Source: Bacteroidales bacterium (GTDB lineage: Bacteria; Bacteroidota; Bacteroidia; Bacteroidales; UBA932). From it: a stretch of DNA of 64,000 nucleotides. The DNA lies in contig JAFPVJ010000001.1 of NCBI GenBank assembly GCA_017400135.1, forward strand, positions 1 through 64,000, in the 5' to 3' direction. Below are positions 56,201 to 63,394 of the stretch, piece by piece (the first letter of the stretch is position 1; each line of letters starts with the position of its first letter). The notes beneath the pieces are model-generated. The model was not told where the DNA came from and did no database searches. It saw nothing but the letters and a program-made list of their open reading frames with translations. A program made the position numbers and the translations under genes.

Positions 56201-58943
56201 GCGCCAGTTCTCGCCGGCGTATGTGTCCTGCAATTCGATCGCCGGCTCGGTGACGGGCGTCGATCCCTTCGGTTCTTCGCCGAAATTCGAGGCGCCGCTG
56301 CCGGCCGGACAGCCGGGAAAGATCGTCGGCCTGGTCGTCGATAGGGATGGCGAACCGGTGGCGGGTGCCAGCGTGATGGTCAAGGGTACGACGAAGGGCT
56401 GTGTGACGGATATGGACGGCAAGTTCGTGATGGACGTCGTGCCGTCCGGGACGCAGCTGGTCGTCTCCTGCATCGGTTTCAAGGAGGCCGTCGTGGCGGC
56501 CATGAGCGTCATGCGGGTTGTGCTGGAAGACGATGAACAGTTACTGGAAGACGTTGTGGTGGTCGGTTACGGCGCCCGTAAGAATAGTTTGGGCCTTACT
56601 GGTGCGGTGGCGAGTGTCCGGGTCCGGGGAATGGCCAAGAGCGCTTCTGCGGACGCGATGATGATGGATGGCGTCGTGGAGGAAGAGATGGCGATGGCCG
56701 CTCCGATGGCGGCCAATGAGTCGGTCTTTTTGTCCGTGGAAGAAGGCGGCGATGCAGGACCGGATGTACCGGTGCGCGAGCGTTTCGAGAGCGCCCTGAC
56801 TTTCCAGCCTTTCCTGCAGTCCGATGCTTCCGGCAATCTGTCATTCTCCTTCCGGACGTCCGACAAACTGTCGACCTACCACGTTTCGGTGTATGCCCAT
56901 GACCCTCAGATGCGTAACGCTTACGTTCATCAGGAAATGGTGGTCACGACGCCGGTCAAGGTCTCTGTCGTCGAACCGAAATACCTCTATGCGGGGGACA
57001 AATACAGTATGAAGGTGACCGTGGCCAACAGTTCCGGCCGCGATCTCAAGGACGGCCGGGTCGTGCTGAAACTCTTCGACTCCGCCGATCGGACGAAGAC
57101 GCCGTTCAAGACGCTCTCCGGCACTTTGCCGCTGCTCGCAGACGGGGCGACGGAATCCGTGGATTACGAGATTGAGGCCTCTGAAGAACTGCTGAAAGCC
57201 GGGGTGCTGGGCATCCAGGCCAGTTACCTGGCGGGAGGAGTTTCGGACGGCCTGTTCCTGACCGTGCCCGTGCGGCCGGCGGTGCAGACCCTGACCGAAG
57301 CGCATTCCGCCGTGCTGCTCGCCGGAATGGACCGGGAGGCCGTGCTCGCTCGGCTTCGTTCCTCCTTTGTCAATACTTCCGGCGCGGACGCCGAAATGAA
57401 GGAAATCTCCATACTGGATATGGTACGCGAGGCGCTGCCGTCCAAGGTGGAGCCTGACGGAGACGATGTGCTTTCGCTGTCCGAGGCCTGGTACGTGCGG
57501 CTGGTGGCCGGATCGCTGGGCGTTTCGTACGATCCCGAGACTCCGACCGAAAAGCTGCTGGAGCGCATCCTGGCCTGCCGCAACGGCGACGGTGGATTCG
57601 CCTGGTTCGAAGGGATGAAGTCTTCGCCGGTCATCACGGCCGTGCTCCTGGAACGCTTTGCCAAGATCACGGACCAGGGCCTGCAGGACGGCGTGTCCGC
57701 CGACATCAAGGCGGCGGCCGTGCGCTTCCTGGACCGCAACCAGTTCGACTATGAATGGCCTTTTTGGTGCGGAGGCCTGTCTACGGATTGCTACCTCCAT
57801 ATCCGTTCCTTCTACTCCAAAGTGCCCTTCGAGGTCAAGCCTTCGGGCAATGTGACCGTGTTCAACAAGCGCATGAAGGAATTCAAGAAATATGTCTCCG
57901 AGTATCTGGTGCCCAAGAAGGAGCGTGGCATGAACGGCGCCATCCTGGCGAAGGCGCGCCGGCTGCGGACCTTGCAGAACCTGGTCTCCGGTGCGGACGG
58001 CATCGCCCTGGCGAAGGCCTGGGGCGTGAGTTTCGGCACCGAGAGCAAGATGCAGAAATCGCTGAATGCGGATGTGCTCAGCCTGCTGGAGTATGCGGTG
58101 GATCACCGCGACGGCGGCAAGTATTATCCCAATGCCGTCATGCCGTGGCGCGGGCTGCTGGAGAGTGAGGCATACGCCCATTCGCTGCTCTGCGACCTGC
58201 TGTCCGGCCTGTCGCAGGTCGTGTCGGTGCCCGCCTCCCAGAAGGCGGAGGCAGCTGGCGTGGCCGACGGGATCCGGCTGTGGCTGATGCTGCAGAAAGA
58301 GACCCAGCACTGGGATACGGATCCCGCCTTCGTGGATGCCATCCACAGCGTGCTCTCCGGGCCGGAGGACGTCCTGCAGACAAAAGTGCTGGCGTTGAGG
58401 AAGACGTATGAGAAGCCTTTCGCCGACATCGCGGCGGCAGGTAACGGATTCACGGTCTCGCGCCGCTTCCTGCGGGCCCGTGCCGTGGAGGAGAAATACA
58501 ACGACCGCACGGAAGAGCAGAACCGCGAAGTGCTCGAATGGGAAGAAATCGAACCGGGCGCCGTCCTGGCGGTCGGTGACAAGATTGCCGTGGAGTACCG
58601 GATCTGGAATGCGGAGAACCGCAGTTTCGTCAAGCTTTCCGCGCCGCGTGAGGCATCGCTGCGTCCGGTAGACCAGTTGTCCGGCCGCTATGGCTGGGGC
58701 ATCCGGCCGCTGCGGATCGACGGATTCTGGACTTTCCAGCCGCAGGGTTACCGGGATGTCAAGACGGATCATACCGATTATTATTTCGACACTTATCCGG
58801 AGGAGAATACCACGGTCCGCGAGGAGTTCTTCGTAACGCAGGCGGGTGTCTTCGCGGCTCCGGTCGTTTCGATCGAATCGCTTTATGCCCCACACTACCG
58901 CGCCAACGATGCAGCCCGCGAACCGCTGTCCGTCAAGCCTTGA
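53226..58943 (+). CDS. Alpha-2-macroglobulin family protein with SusC-like regulatory domain
   Basis: 1905 residues with signal peptide (LTLATLLLAAGTLLLLAQG). An MG2-like domain lies near residues 505-600 (RGAYNPGDTLQFKAVYFKGD, RRFRVDEFVLPTF). Near 1030-1105 is a carboxypeptidase-regulatory-like domain (KIVGLVVDRDGEPVAGASVM), followed by DVVVVGYGARKN and LTGAVASV, almost exactly the TonB-box region that starts SusC receptors. The A2M domain follows near 1186-1290 (SFRTSDKLSTYHVSVYAHDP), then the helical domain. I see no CxEQ thioester, so it would not bind proteases covalently. It is probably an envelope protease trap or an assembly factor. It is translationally coupled to folC and 3 nt from the next gene. 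Confidence 0.88.
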   Translation: MKTKPLTLATLLLAAGTLLLLAQGKNTLTKDMLMESNGHVLTARWAEYEKMHQADRPQKAAEILLDIRDEAMKKHLPADFYDAGKQYIDVMVSRNWKLQDSLRTGFAELVERFDEPIVTYTWMGEFGRKSTEERWEYVRSRGESFAKGHHPEFYRNLGAYLGGALKEFVRNDREYVLWDLLRSRSMSYEEPDKDEVYAALKAEVGDRYPAWPTLRYYIANRLPEQNAEKKDLRKPALESLAADPSMGAVAFYPREDLLELRFSDLNKTGGKSDDYKALLSDCKQYLSDKAKLTGSEARIAKACNGVKNLVETLEDKALFVSVEKDSIVVNFRNQGQANLQIYQGQTPVGSKIPVRNATGSFYALDRVAVPLPVLDDGSYRIEASSGKLSSSASYGSRTLSLAHRGEAKGYSVYVTDYISGKPLERCKLILRKGDKTVAEETMTLDGFTPLPTSMQSILSGNRNIYYTLSAEVPGEKGRVRRSSEVAIGRFQPVVRDNRVDTFCNIYLDRGAYNPGDTLQFKAVYFKGDLTESAAVIPDAALEAVLVNAQGEEIARQQLKTNSFGSIAGAFPLPEGQRGGLFMLQVRKGKNAVGIRRFRVDEFVLPTFSLQFDPVDKLFLVGEEAEVRGRITSYSGHNLSGARVTAQVLRYGEVISEQEVLPGADGSFSVRFTPKQSGLHRTTVKVVDATGETLDFETSVYVADQVRVEMNVLNAADGSFVPADEPVQGAYRPRRRYTPYREQAARYLVDADTVRVEMTARNTQGDPVPMQVSYILQDGKGVVVDSASVLSGTVVELALPKSGLYDLQVAAKVPGKEIGEDRRCRILKVGAQDKVLDAPVRRFFLTEKDQLNAGEKIRVRMGTADGEEWAVATVFGRDREVLATRKIHLSGEMGKKGSLETLEWTYDPAWPEAVRVQVFYFKYGESVEYDHEFHRVRTTLDLPLTFASFTDRTLPGTEYTFSLKTLPGVEAVAAVYDKSLDSFGSNSWPTVSLRQFSPAYVSCNSIAGSVTGVDPFGSSPKFEAPLPAGQPGKIVGLVVDRDGEPVAGASVMVKGTTKGCVTDMDGKFVMDVVPSGTQLVVSCIGFKEAVVAAMSVMRVVLEDDEQLLEDVVVVGYGARKNSLGLTGAVASVRVRGMAKSASADAMMMDGVVEEEMAMAAPMAANESVFLSVEEGGDAGPDVPVRERFESALTFQPFLQSDASGNLSFSFRTSDKLSTYHVSVYAHDPQMRNAYVHQEMVVTTPVKVSVVEPKYLYAGDKYSMKVTVANSSGRDLKDGRVVLKLFDSADRTKTPFKTLSGTLPLLADGATESVDYEIEASEELLKAGVLGIQASYLAGGVSDGLFLTVPVRPAVQTLTEAHSAVLLAGMDREAVLARLRSSFVNTSGADAEMKEISILDMVREALPSKVEPDGDDVLSLSEAWYVRLVAGSLGVSYDPETPTEKLLERILACRNGDGGFAWFEGMKSSPVITAVLLERFAKITDQGLQDGVSADIKAAAVRFLDRNQFDYEWPFWCGGLSTDCYLHIRSFYSKVPFEVKPSGNVTVFNKRMKEFKKYVSEYLVPKKERGMNGAILAKARRLRTLQNLVSGADGIALAKAWGVSFGTESKMQKSLNADVLSLLEYAVDHRDGGKYYPNAVMPWRGLLESEAYAHSLLCDLLSGLSQVVSVPASQKAEAAGVADGIRLWLMLQKETQHWDTDPAFVDAIHSVLSGPEDVLQTKVLALRKTYEKPFADIAAAGNGFTVSRRFLRARAVEEKYNDRTEEQNREVLEWEEIEPGAVLAVGDKIAVEYRIWNAENRSFVKLSAPREASLRPVDQLSGRYGWGIRPLRIDGFWTFQPQGYRDVKTDHTDYYFDTYPEENTTVREEFFVTQAGVFAAPVVSIESLYAPHYRANDAAREPLSVKP

Positions 58944-58946
58944 GGA

Positions 58947-61064
58947 ATGAAGTCCCTTTTCTTTTCCTTCTTGCTCCAGCTTCTGGTACCGCAGACGGTG
59001 GAGATTCCTGCTGGGTCCTTTGAAATGGGTTCGCCCGCACCGGTCCAGATCCGGGACGAGCGGGATCAGTTCGATCTCGATGAGAGCCCGGTCCATACCG
59101 TGACACTGTCGCAGGCGTTCCGGATGGGGGTGACGGAGGTGACGAATGCCCAGTATGAGCAGTATGACCCCTCGCATCGTGCACTGCGTGGCAAGCAGGG
59201 CTTTTCGGTCGGCGATGACGAGGCGGTGGTATTCGTGTCCTGGGAGGATGCGATGGGCTACTGCCGCTGGCTATCCGGGCAGACCGGACAGATCTGGCGT
59301 CTGCCGACGGAAGCGGAGTGGGAGTATGCCTGCCGGGCGGGCACGACAACGGTATACAGTTACGGTGACACGCTCCCGGAGGGATTGCTGAAGCTCAATG
59401 AGGAGGGTTTCCATAACAAGCACGTCTTCCGTCCGGTGGACCTGACCGTCGCACAAGGGGCGGGTCCCAATGCGTTCGGACTGTATGACATGCACGGCAA
59501 CGTCGAGGAGTGGTGCCTGGACGGTTATGGGCCGTATCCGGTGGAGGCTCAGACCGATCCGGTGAGGGCGTTGGGTATTGCGGGGGAGGGGCCGGATGAC
59601 GGTTCCGCCTGGTGCCGCGTGACGCGGGGCGGCTCGCATTCGACCGAACCGCGTTTCCTTCGCTCCGCCGCCCGCAGCGCCGCCCTTCCCGACGACCGCA
59701 GTTACCTCATCGGCTTCCGTGTCGTCCTTGCACCCTATCCCGCTGTCTTTGCTATCGGTCCGGCAGCGACCTGCGCAGGGGGACTCCGTCCATCCTCGCA
59801 TCCTGCGTCATCTGCTGCGCAGATAACTTGTCTGCTGCGGCTGAGTTCGCCCCCGTGCTGCAGGCCCCAGCCGGACTGTGAATGCTGTAAGGATGGTCCA
59901 GTCGGGCAGGGGGGCCTGGACCTCAGGGAGCATTCCCCCGAAGGGGTACGTTCTCTGCTCCCTGAGGTTCAGGACGCTCTGACCGGAACATCGTCGGTAA
60001 CTCCCATTTTCGCGAAGCCAATACCCTTTGTGCGGGAGGCGCCCGAGGGCGTCGTGATGTACCACCACAACCACGAACCTGCGATCGCCTGGTGCCCCGA
60101 CGGCTCCCTTCTCGCCATCTGGTTCAGCTGCGCGAGCGAAAACGGCCGCGAAATGGTCATCCTCTCCTCCCGCCTTGAAGCCGGGGCGGACGAATGGAGC
60201 GCACCCCAGCCCTTCTTCCGCATTCCCGACCGCAACCTGACCGGCTGCTCCCTCTTTTATGACGAATTGAGGGGCGTTCTCATCCACCTCGGCGGCATCG
60301 AAGCGTCCGGCTGGTGGAGAAACCTTGCCATCGCCCGCCGCTTCAGCTATGACGGCGGCCGGACCTGGACGAAACCCGAAATCGTCAACGGGAATCATGA
60401 TGTCGGCAACCAGCTCGTCGCCGGGATGTCCCGTACGACCGACGGCACCCTGATCCAGGTCTGCGACGCGGACCCGGGTGGCGTGGCCGGCAGCGTGATT
60501 CATATCAGCCGCGACGGGGGAGAGACCTGGCAGCGGCGGGGTGACCCGCACAACTTCGAGTTCCAGGAAGGGGGAACGGATCCGAACATCGCAGGCATCC
60601 ATGCCGGCGTCGTGGAACTGCGGGACGGGCGCCTGATGGCCTTCGGCCGCGGCGTCAAGATCCCGGATGCCAACGGCGTGGACCGTATGCCGGTCTCCTA
60701 TTCATCAGACGTGGGCGAGACCTGGACCTATCATGCCTCCGTCTTCCCTCCGATCCGCAGCGGCCAGCGCCTGGTGCTGATGCGCCTGCGTGAAGGTCCG
60801 ATCCTTCTTGTCTCATTTGGCGAGAATGGAATGTTTGCCTCACTGTCGTATGATGAGGGCGAGACCTGGACTGCGCCCAAACTGCTGACCGACGGCAGCG
60901 GTCTCACCCTGGAAGGTGGCGCCTGGACCGGCACCTTTACCCTGGACGCCACTCACGCTGAGCCCAAGGGCTACCTCGCCGCTACCCAGACCCCCGACGG
61001 CATCATTCATCTGATCTCCAGCAAGAATCATTACCGTTTCAACCTTGCCTGGCTGGAACGGTAG
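58947..61064 (+). CDS. Fusion of SUMF1-like domain and sialidase-like propeller, joined by a repeat-derived linker
   Basis: 705 residues. Signal peptide MKSLFFSFLLQLLVPQ. Residues about 18-265 are an FGE-sulfatase/SUMF1 fold: VEIPAGSFEMGSPAP, RLPTEAEWEYACRAGT, GLYDMHGNVEEWCLDG, TRGGSHSTEPRFLRSAAR. The catalytic Cys pair of true formylglycine enzymes is absent. Residues about 360-705 are a six-bladed sialidase-like propeller with Asp-box motifs SYDGGRTW, SRDGGETW and SYDEGETW. The linker (about 59740-60020) is Cys/Pro/Ser-rich and coincides with repeat R (reverse) and hairpin H copy C, so its residues derive from repeats. It may have been two genes. Export and glycan targets are inferred. Confidence 0.82.
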   Translation: MKSLFFSFLLQLLVPQTVEIPAGSFEMGSPAPVQIRDERDQFDLDESPVHTVTLSQAFRMGVTEVTNAQYEQYDPSHRALRGKQGFSVGDDEAVVFVSWEDAMGYCRWLSGQTGQIWRLPTEAEWEYACRAGTTTVYSYGDTLPEGLLKLNEEGFHNKHVFRPVDLTVAQGAGPNAFGLYDMHGNVEEWCLDGYGPYPVEAQTDPVRALGIAGEGPDDGSAWCRVTRGGSHSTEPRFLRSAARSAALPDDRSYLIGFRVVLAPYPAVFAIGPAATCAGGLRPSSHPASSAAQITCLLRLSSPPCCRPQPDCECCKDGPVGQGGLDLREHSPEGVRSLLPEVQDALTGTSSVTPIFAKPIPFVREAPEGVVMYHHNHEPAIAWCPDGSLLAIWFSCASENGREMVILSSRLEAGADEWSAPQPFFRIPDRNLTGCSLFYDELRGVLIHLGGIEASGWWRNLAIARRFSYDGGRTWTKPEIVNGNHDVGNQLVAGMSRTTDGTLIQVCDADPGGVAGSVIHISRDGGETWQRRGDPHNFEFQEGGTDPNIAGIHAGVVELRDGRLMAFGRGVKIPDANGVDRMPVSYSSDVGETWTYHASVFPPIRSGQRLVLMRLREGPILLVSFGENGMFASLSYDEGETWTAPKLLTDGSGLTLEGGAWTGTFTLDATHAEPKGYLAATQTPDGIIHLISSKNHYRFNLAWLER
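59756..59878 (-). repeat. R-family structured repeat, copy 2, in the SUMF1-sialidase linker
   Basis: The core 59779-59853 in minus orientation is about 93 percent identical to the folC copy. The main hairpin is ATCTGC-GCA-GCAGAT, against ATCCGC-GGA-GCGGAT in copy 1: the C-G to T-A change is made on both arms. The outer stem is CGGTCCGGC/GCCGGACTG (59756-59764 with 59870-59878) plus CCTGC/GCAGG (59770-59774 with 59860-59864), separated by a 5x5 internal loop. The plus-strand reading frame has no stop through it. Confidence 0.85.
59915..59973 (-). repeat. H-family hairpin, copy C
   Basis: In minus orientation the core 59926-59962 (GGGAGC to GCTCCC, with CCCC-TTCG-GGGG inside) matches copies A and B. 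The stem pairs 59920-59932 with 59956-59968 (13 bp, perfect), then one G-T pair and CCTG/CAGG (59915-59918 with 59970-59973). It lies 37 nt from R copy 2, in the same orientation, and is translated in the linker of the fusion gene. Confidence 0.8.
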
Positions 61065-61069
61065 AATTT

Positions 61070-61100
61070 TTTGCAAATCCCGAAACTTACCGTATCTTTG
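61070..61100 (+). promoter_or_regulatory. tRNA-Val promoter
   Basis: TTTG (61070-61073), exactly 19 nt, TATCTTTG (61093-61100). The tRNA begins 11 nt later. Confidence 0.85.
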
Positions 61101-61111
61101 CAACCCTCTAA

Positions 61112-61186
61112 GGAAGATTAGCTCAGTCGGTTTAGAGCACCTGCCTTACAAGCAGGGGGTCACTGGTTCGAATCCAGTATCTTCCA
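61112..61186 (+). tRNA. trnV: tRNA-Val (anticodon TAC)
   Basis: Acceptor GGAAGAT/ATCTTCC, D arm GCTC/GAGC, anticodon stem CCTGC/GCAGG with loop CTTACAA (anticodon TAC), T arm ACTGG/CCAGT with loop TTCGAAT, discriminator A. CCA is not encoded (CTC follows). It is a single-gene unit with its own promoter and terminator. Confidence 0.97.
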
Positions 61187-61194
61187 CTCGCCTG

Positions 61195-61223
61195 AAAGCG
61201 CCTGCGTTCTGCAGGCGCTTTTT
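61195..61223 (+). terminator. tRNA-Val terminator
   Basis: AAAGCGCCTGC (61195-61205) pairs perfectly with GCAGGCGCTTT (61211-61221) around GTTCT, with a T-run continuing to 61223. Confidence 0.9.
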
Positions 61224-61233
61224 CGTACCCGTG

Positions 61234-61299
61234 TGACAATTTGTCAGTTTTTGCCAGTGGCACGGGCTTTGATTCATTTACTCTGCCTCCCGACGGGAG
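61234..61299 (+). promoter_or_regulatory. groESL control region: palindrome, -24/-12-like promoter, leader hairpin
   Basis: A perfect palindrome TGACAATTTGTCA (61234-61246) is followed 11 nt later by TGGCACGGGCTTTGA (61258-61272). The latter resembles a sigma-54 promoter (TGGCAC-N5-TTGC), with GA in place of the usual GC, and does not fit TTTG/TAnnTTTG spacing. A hairpin CTCCCG-A-CGGGAG (61287-61299) lies in the leader. No CIRCE element (TTAGCACTC-N9-GAGTGCTAA) is present. Confidence 0.5.
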
Positions 61300-61332
61300 A
61301 CTGAAAGACAATTTATTTAAAACACTGATATC

Positions 61333-61599
61333 ATGATCAAACCACTTGCAGACAGAGTCGTCATTGAGCCGAAGTCGGCCGAGACGCAGACAGCTTCCGG
61401 CATTTACATTCCTGACAAAGCCCAGGAGAAACCCCAGCAGGGCACCGTCGTCGCGGCAGGCCCCGGCAAGAAGGACGAGCCGATGGAGGTCAAGGTCGGA
61501 GACGTCGTCCTCTATGGCAAATACGCCGGCACGGAAGTCACCGTGGACAACCAAAAATACCTGATCGTCAGGCAGTCGGACATTCTTGCTATCCTTTAA
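61333..61599 (+). CDS. groES: Co-chaperonin GroES
   Basis: 10-kDa lid of the GroEL chamber, 88 residues. It starts [20 protein letters not shown], has a mobile loop [17 protein letters not shown], and ends [14 protein letters not shown]. It is 38 nt upstream of groEL. The leader carries the palindrome TGACAATTTGTCA. Confidence 0.98.
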   Translation: MIKPLADRVVIEPKSAETQTASGIYIPDKAQEKPQQGTVVAAGPGKKDEPMEVKVGDVVLYGKYAGTEVTVDNQKYLIVRQSDILAIL

Positions 61600-61637
61600 T
61601 CCGTAAACAATCCTTTCTAAAATAGGAGATTTCAACC

Positions 61638-63260
61638 ATGGCAAAAGAGATTAAATTCAATACTGAAGTACGCTCCAAGATGAAGGATGGAGCCGATGCA
61701 TTGGCCAACGCCGTCAAGGTGACCCTCGGCCCTAAAGGCCGCAACGTCGTCATCGACAAGAAGTTCGGCGCGCCCCAGGTGACCAAGGACGGCGTGACCG
61801 TCGCCAAGGAAATCAGCCTGGAAGACCAGTTTGAGAACATGGGCGCCCAGATGGTCAAGGAGGTCGCTTCCAAGACCAACGAGCAGGCCGGTGACGGCAC
61901 CACCACCGCCACGGTGCTCGCCCAGGGCATCATCAACGTGGGTATCAAGAACGTGACCGCCGGTGCCAACCCGATGGACCTCAAGCGGGGCATCGACAAG
62001 GCCGTCGCTGCCGTCGTGGCAGACCTTCGCAAGCAGAGCCAGCCCGTGGGCGACGACTATTCCAAGATCGAGCAGGTCGGCACCGTGTCCGCCAACAATG
62101 ACGGCTATATCGGCAAGCTGATCGCCGAGGCCATGTCCAAGGTCAAGACCGATGGCGTCATCACCGTCGAGGAGGCCAAGGGCATCGAGACCGAGGTCAA
62201 GGTCGTGGAAGGCATGCAGTTCGACCGCGGCTACATCAGCCCCTACTTCATGACCAACGGCGAGAAGATGGAGGCCGTGCTCAACAACCCCAGCATTCTC
62301 ATCACCGACAAGAAGATCAGCACGATGAACGACCTGCTGCCCATCCTCGAGCCCATCGCCCGGGAAGGCAAAGACCTGCTCATCATTGCGGATGACGTGG
62401 ACGGCGAGGCGCTGACCACCCTCGTGGTCAACAAGCTGCGCGGCACGCTGAAGGTAGCGGCCATCAAGGCCCCCGGATTCGGCGACCGCCGCAAGGAAAT
62501 GCTGCAGGACATCGCTATCATGACCGGCGGCACCGTTGTTGCCGAGGACCGCGGATTCTCCCTGGAGACCGCCACGCCCGACATGCTCGGACACGCCGAG
62601 AAGGCCACGATTTCCAAGGACAGCAGTGTCATCGTCGGCGGAGCCGGCAAGAAGGAGGAGATCGCCGACAGGGCCGCCCTCCTGCGCAAGCAGTATGAGA
62701 CTTCCACTTCCGATTACGAGAAAGAGCGTCTGCTCGAGCGCATCGGCAAGCTTTGCGGCGGTGTGGCCGTCATCTATGTCGGCGCTGCCACGGAAGTTGA
62801 GATGAAGGAGAAGAAGGACCGCGTCGAGGACGCCCTCAATGCGACCCGTGCGGCCGTCGAGGAAGGTTATCTGCCGGGCGGCGGCGTGGCTTACATCCGT
62901 GCCGCGAAGGCTCTCGAGGGCCTGAAGGGTGACAACGACGACGAGACGACCGGTATCCACATCGTGGCCAAGGCCATCGAGGAGCCGCTGCGCATCATTG
63001 CCCAGAACGCGGGTGTGGATGGCAGTGTCATCGTCCAGAAGATCAAGGAGGGCAAGGGTGACTTCGGTTACAATGCCCGCACCGACGAGTATGTGAAGAT
63101 GTACGAGGCGGGTGTCATCGATCCGACCAAGGTGGCGCGTGTCGCCCTGGAGAATGCGGCTTCCGTCGCGGGCATGTTCCTGACGACCGAGTGCGGCATC
63201 GTGGACATCCCCGAGCCGGCTCCGGCCGCGCCTCAGATGCCTGCAGGCGGGATGATGTAA
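61638..63260 (+). CDS. groEL: Chaperonin GroEL
   Basis: 60-kDa folding chamber subunit, 540 residues. It starts [23 protein letters not shown]-binding motifs are [13 protein letters not shown] and [18 protein letters not shown]; the equatorial domain end has [20 protein letters not shown]. The C-terminus is short ([13 protein letters not shown]) instead of the longer GGM tail of E. coli. It is followed by a long H-family hairpin, then the convergent methyltransferase gene. Confidence 0.99.
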   Translation: MAKEIKFNTEVRSKMKDGADALANAVKVTLGPKGRNVVIDKKFGAPQVTKDGVTVAKEISLEDQFENMGAQMVKEVASKTNEQAGDGTTTATVLAQGIINVGIKNVTAGANPMDLKRGIDKAVAAVVADLRKQSQPVGDDYSKIEQVGTVSANNDGYIGKLIAEAMSKVKTDGVITVEEAKGIETEVKVVEGMQFDRGYISPYFMTNGEKMEAVLNNPSILITDKKISTMNDLLPILEPIAREGKDLLIIADDVDGEALTTLVVNKLRGTLKVAAIKAPGFGDRRKEMLQDIAIMTGGTVVAEDRGFSLETATPDMLGHAEKATISKDSSVIVGGAGKKEEIADRAALLRKQYETSTSDYEKERLLERIGKLCGGVAVIYVGAATEVEMKEKKDRVEDALNATRAAVEEGYLPGGGVAYIRAAKALEGLKGDNDDETTGIHIVAKAIEEPLRIIAQNAGVDGSVIVQKIKEGKGDFGYNARTDEYVKMYEAGVIDPTKVARVALENAASVAGMFLTTECGIVDIPEPAPAAPQMPAGGMM

Positions 63261-63277
63261 TAGATTCGTCCGCCATT

Positions 63278-63361
63278 AAGCGGGCAGCCAGCGCCATTTA
63301 GGGAGCGGCAAGATCAACCCCGTCGGGGGAATGCTCCCGAAATGGCGCGGGCTGCCCGCTT
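63278..63361 (+). repeat. H-family long hairpin, copy B
   Basis: Stem of 12 bp (63278-63289 with 63350-63361), an A-G mismatch, 9 bp (63291-63299 with 63340-63348), another A-G mismatch, and 6 bp GGGAGC/GCTCCC (63301-63306 with 63333-63338). The tip holds CCCC-GTC-GGGG. The core 63301-63338 matches copies A and C; the outer stem is unrelated in sequence. It lies between groEL and the convergent SpoU gene. Confidence 0.85.
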
Positions 63362-63394
63362 TCGGGCGTATGCCACGACGTTCCGGACCGACAG

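Noticed and set aside
52603..59853. Repeat R as a CRISPR, integron attC or group II intron remnant
   Set aside because: No repeat-spacer array, no GTTRRRY/RYYYAAC ends, and no intron domain V or reverse transcriptase nearby.
61224..61332. CIRCE/HrcA operator upstream of groES
   Set aside because: The TTAGCACTC-N9-GAGTGCTAA pattern is absent; only the different palindrome TGACAATTTGTCA is present.
49029..63361. H hairpins as ordinary intrinsic terminators
   Set aside because: Real terminators in this window (14921, 44836, 46182, 61195) have short stems and a T-run. The H hairpins have very long stems, a shared tip sequence and no T-run, and one lies inside a coding gene.
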